Origin: Tangfeifania diversioriginum | GTDB taxonomy: Bacteria > Bacteroidota > Bacteroidia > Bacteroidales > Prolixibacteraceae | Assembly: GCA_945873105.1 (NCBI GenBank) | Contig: CAMCBW010000019.1 | Location: 28,174-92,173 of the forward strand | Reading direction: 5' to 3' | Length of the DNA: 64,000 bases | Shown: in pieces, positions 62,372-64,000 of the stretch | Layout of the letters: each line of letters begins with the position of its first letter | Position numbering within the stretch: position 1 is the first letter of the stretch | The notes under the pieces: generated by a model | Database searches by the model: none | The model's input: the letters and a program-made list of their open reading frames with translations, nothing else | Told to the model about the DNA's origin: nothing | Position numbers and translations under genes: made by a program

Positions 62372-63220
62372 CTAAAGCCCCCTCAAATAGGCCATGGATT
62401 GTGGTACTTGTCTGGCATAGGCTGGGCTTTCGTCCTCAATGTAGTAATGTTTGATTCCAGCTTTTTTCGCCTCCTTCAGAATCGCCGGAATATCGAGTTG
62501 TCCCGTTCCGAGCGCCACATCGTTTTCCACGGCTGTTCCACCCGAAGTGTTCAGCGTGGCTCCTTTGCGAAGGTCTTTCAGGTGAAGCAGCTTGAAGCGT
62601 GTCGGATACCTCTGGATCAGTTTGACCGGATCCTGGCCGTGAATAAACGACCACAGAATATCGATCTCAAAACTGACATATTTCGGATCTGTCTGCTCAA
62701 TAAGGTAGTCCATCAAGGTGCCGCCACCATATGGCACAAATTCATACCCATGGTTGTGGTAACAATAGGTGATTCCAAACTCCTCCTTCAGCAACTTGCC
62801 TGCCTTGTTGAACTCCTCCACGACTTTTTTGGCCATGTCAAGGGTAAATGGGCCTTCGTGGGGAATGTAGGCCACCCGTACATACTGTGCACCAAGTGCC
62901 TTTGCGTTGACTCCAACCTCTGAAATTTTGGTGGTCAGGTCGGCATAACTCACCCCAAACGAAGAACAAAACATGCCACGATCATCGAGCATCTGCCGGA
63001 TAGCAGGAGCAGTTGATCCAAACAGGTTCGAGAACTCCATGTCTGTGATGCCAAGTGCCTTCAGGGTATCGAGCGTGGCAGCCACATCTTTTGCAAAACT
63101 ATTCCGGTAGGTAAAGGAGACCATCCCCGGGGTTTGCGGGAATAGCGGTTGGCTGCGCTGTGCCTGTGTAGCAATGGCTCCCGCCAGGATGAGCAGCAGC
63201 AGAATGATTCGATTCTTCAT
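62372..63220 (-). CDS. secreted sugar isomerase/epimerase-like TIM barrel
   Basis: 282 aa with a Sec signal (RIILLLLILAGAIATQA). AP-endonuclease-2-type barrel: LGITDMEFSNLFG, CSSFGVSYADL, GITYCYHNHGYEF, YVSFEIDILWSFIHG, FKLLHLKDLRKG, HYYIEDESPA. Metal ligands (Glu, Asp/His, His, Glu) are in place. Differs from the Tat-exported barrel at 10738. It is 78 bp downstream of a Gfo/Idh/MocA gene but separated by a terminator, so perhaps only partly co-transcribed. Likely acts on keto sugars in the periplasm. Confidence 0.88.
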   Translation of the reverse strand: MKNRIILLLLILAGAIATQAQRSQPLFPQTPGMVSFTYRNSFAKDVAATLDTLKALGITDMEFSNLFGSTAPAIRQMLDDRGMFCSSFGVSYADLTTKISEVGVNAKALGAQYVRVAYIPHEGPFTLDMAKKVVEEFNKAGKLLKEEFGITYCYHNHGYEFVPYGGGTLMDYLIEQTDPKYVSFEIDILWSFIHGQDPVKLIQRYPTRFKLLHLKDLRKGATLNTSGGTAVENDVALGTGQLDIPAILKEAKKAGIKHYYIEDESPAYARQVPQSMAYLRGL

Positions 63221-63254
63221 GATCCGTGCAATTTTTTACAGTTAAAACGGTATT

Positions 63255-63290
63255 GAAAAAAGCTGACCGGAAGCTTTGCCTCCGGTCAGC
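63255..63290 (-). terminator. terminator after the right-edge Gfo/Idh/MocA gene
   Basis: Perfect 10-bp stem GCTGACCGGA (63262-63271) / TCCGGTCAGC (63281-63290), followed on the minus strand by TTTTTT (complement of 63256-63261). Confidence 0.9.
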
Positions 63291-63298
63291 CTGATTTG

Positions 63299-64000
63299 CT
63301 AGAGCTTCATCTCCCAGCCCTTTTCGTAGCTACGGCTCCAAAGCTTCCCGGCCTCTTTGTTGCCAAGGATGTGGCCGTTTGCAGGATCCGTCAGCAGGGT
63401 GGCACCGGTTCGCTGGGCGATGTTGGCCAGGTGGCAAAGCACCACGCTCTTGTGTCCCTCCAGGATGGGGGCCGTGACTGTGGCCTCCCCGCGGATGCTG
63501 TCGATGAAGTTGTTCAGGTGGAACAGGTCGGCCTTCCCGCTGGCACTCACCGTGTTGTTGGGGTCGATCTTGTTGTCGGATTTGATCTCTTTCACCAGCT
63601 TGTTGGAAAGGTCGTAGACCTTGTACTCCTCCCCGCCGTAATTGACCAGCGTACCCTTGTCGCCATAGACGATGAATCCCCTGCCATTGCCCTCCACGGG
63701 GAAGGAGTTGCAGCTGCGCCCCTCCCAGGAGATGGTCTTCTGGTCACCGAATTCGAAGCAGGCTACCTGCGTATCGGGGGTTTCCCAGTCATCCTTGAAG
63801 GCATAGCGCCCGCCGGCAGAGGTTACCTTGGTCGGGAAGTCTACCCCCAGAAACCAGCGGCAGCAATCCAGCTCGTGGTTGCCGTTGTTGCAGGCCTCGC
63901 CCGTACCCCAGTGCCAGAACCAGTGCCAGTTGTAGTGGATCAGGTTGTCCTTGTACTCCCTGCGGGGGGCAGGACCCTGCCACAGGTCAAAATCCAGGGT
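63299..64000 (-). CDS. Gfo/Idh/MocA family oxidoreductase (N-terminus outside window)
   Basis: The frame is open from the window end to the stop at 63299, giving 233 residues of the C-terminal substrate domain: WQGPAPRREYKDNLIHYNWH, WGTGEACNNGNHELDCCRWF, FEFGDQKTISWEGRSCN, LFHLNNFIDSIRGEATVTAP, AQRTGATLLTDPANGHILGN. The GNHELD motif holds the catalytic His/Asp. The Rossmann domain and any export signal lie beyond 64000. Pairs with the secreted TIM barrel downstream. Confidence 0.9.
   Translation of the reverse strand, partial: TLDFDLWQGPAPRREYKDNLIHYNWHWFWHWGTGEACNNGNHELDCCRWFLGVDFPTKVTSAGGRYAFKDDWETPDTQVACFEFGDQKTISWEGRSCNSFPVEGNGRGFIVYGDKGTLVNYGGEEYKVYDLSNKLVKEIKSDNKIDPNNTVSASGKADLFHLNNFIDSIRGEATVTAPILEGHKSVVLCHLANIAQRTGATLLTDPANGHILGNKEAGKLWSRSYEKGWEMKL

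Overview
The window reads as chromosomal DNA of a free-living or host-associated Bacteroidota, most like Marinilabiliales/Prolixibacteraceae. The evidence is two SusC-type TonB receptors and one SusD, an ECF sigma/FecR pair, a type IX secretion C-terminal domain, sulfatases, RagB/SusD and GH43 proteins, and promoters of the Bacteroidota type (TTTG ... TAnnTTTG, perfect at 51299-51329). Classical Shine-Dalgarno sites are mostly absent. No rRNA, intact tRNA, CRISPR array, phage or transposase was found. The species cannot be named from the sequence.

Left part (1-26.7 kb). A trans-envelope signalling unit (sigma, FecR, STN-domain SusC) runs off the left edge. It is followed by scattered secreted carbohydrate enzymes: DUF2264, ThuA with a divergent AraC regulator, an endonuclease/exonuclease/phosphatase-fold lipoprotein, a Tat-exported TIM-barrel isomerase/lyase, a CE1-type esterase, a Dabb protein, a YncE-propeller/phosphatase fusion and a Tat-exported Gfo/Idh/MocA oxidoreductase with a collapsed pseudogene copy beside it. 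A GC-rich plus-strand operon (19.9-26.1 kb) encodes aldo/keto reductase, zinc dehydrogenase, two Gfo/Idh/MocA oxidoreductases, an MFS sugar-acid transporter and a FucU-type mutarotase. A small XRE repressor/membrane-protein operon with tandem operators closes the section.

Middle part (27-53 kb). This is visibly more AT-rich (about 38-45% GC in lines I counted, against about 60% in sampled lines at 24.5 and 53.7 kb). It is a sulfated-glycan utilisation locus: three sulfatases, a beta-helix GH141-like enzyme with a golvesin domain, SusC/SusD, an FAD oxidoreductase, rhamnose/fucose-type mutarotase, aldo/keto reductase, PfkB kinase, zinc dehydrogenase, RbsD, an MFS transporter and a UroD-family protein, all on the minus strand. 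A divergent ROK regulator and a GH43 enzyme are on the plus strand. The locus is bracketed by two same-orientation copies (27010-27183 and 51023-51193) of an imperfect ~170-bp repeat that carries a tRNA-Met(CAU)-like 3' half and a terminator-like hairpin. Each copy lies beside an AAA/DUF4143-type ATPase: a C-terminal remnant on the left, an intact gene on the right. I infer a mobile or recombination-prone island.

Right part (53-64 kb). Housekeeping and surface genes: TrhO, a T9SS cargo protein, two small secreted or outer-membrane proteins, an orphan PAS histidine kinase, a glycerophosphodiesterase, a TacT/TacA toxin-antitoxin pair with twin perfect palindromic operators, an L,D-transpeptidase, an unlisted 39-residue membrane protein, and another TIM-barrel plus Gfo/Idh/MocA pair cut by the window end.

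Working model: surface capture by SusCD, desulfation and cleavage in the periplasm, import by MFS carriers, then mutarotation, oxidation/reduction and phosphorylation of a deoxysugar such as L-fucose or L-rhamnose. Several secreted Gfo/Idh/MocA and TIM-barrel proteins also suggest an oxidation/elimination route for glycoside cleavage.
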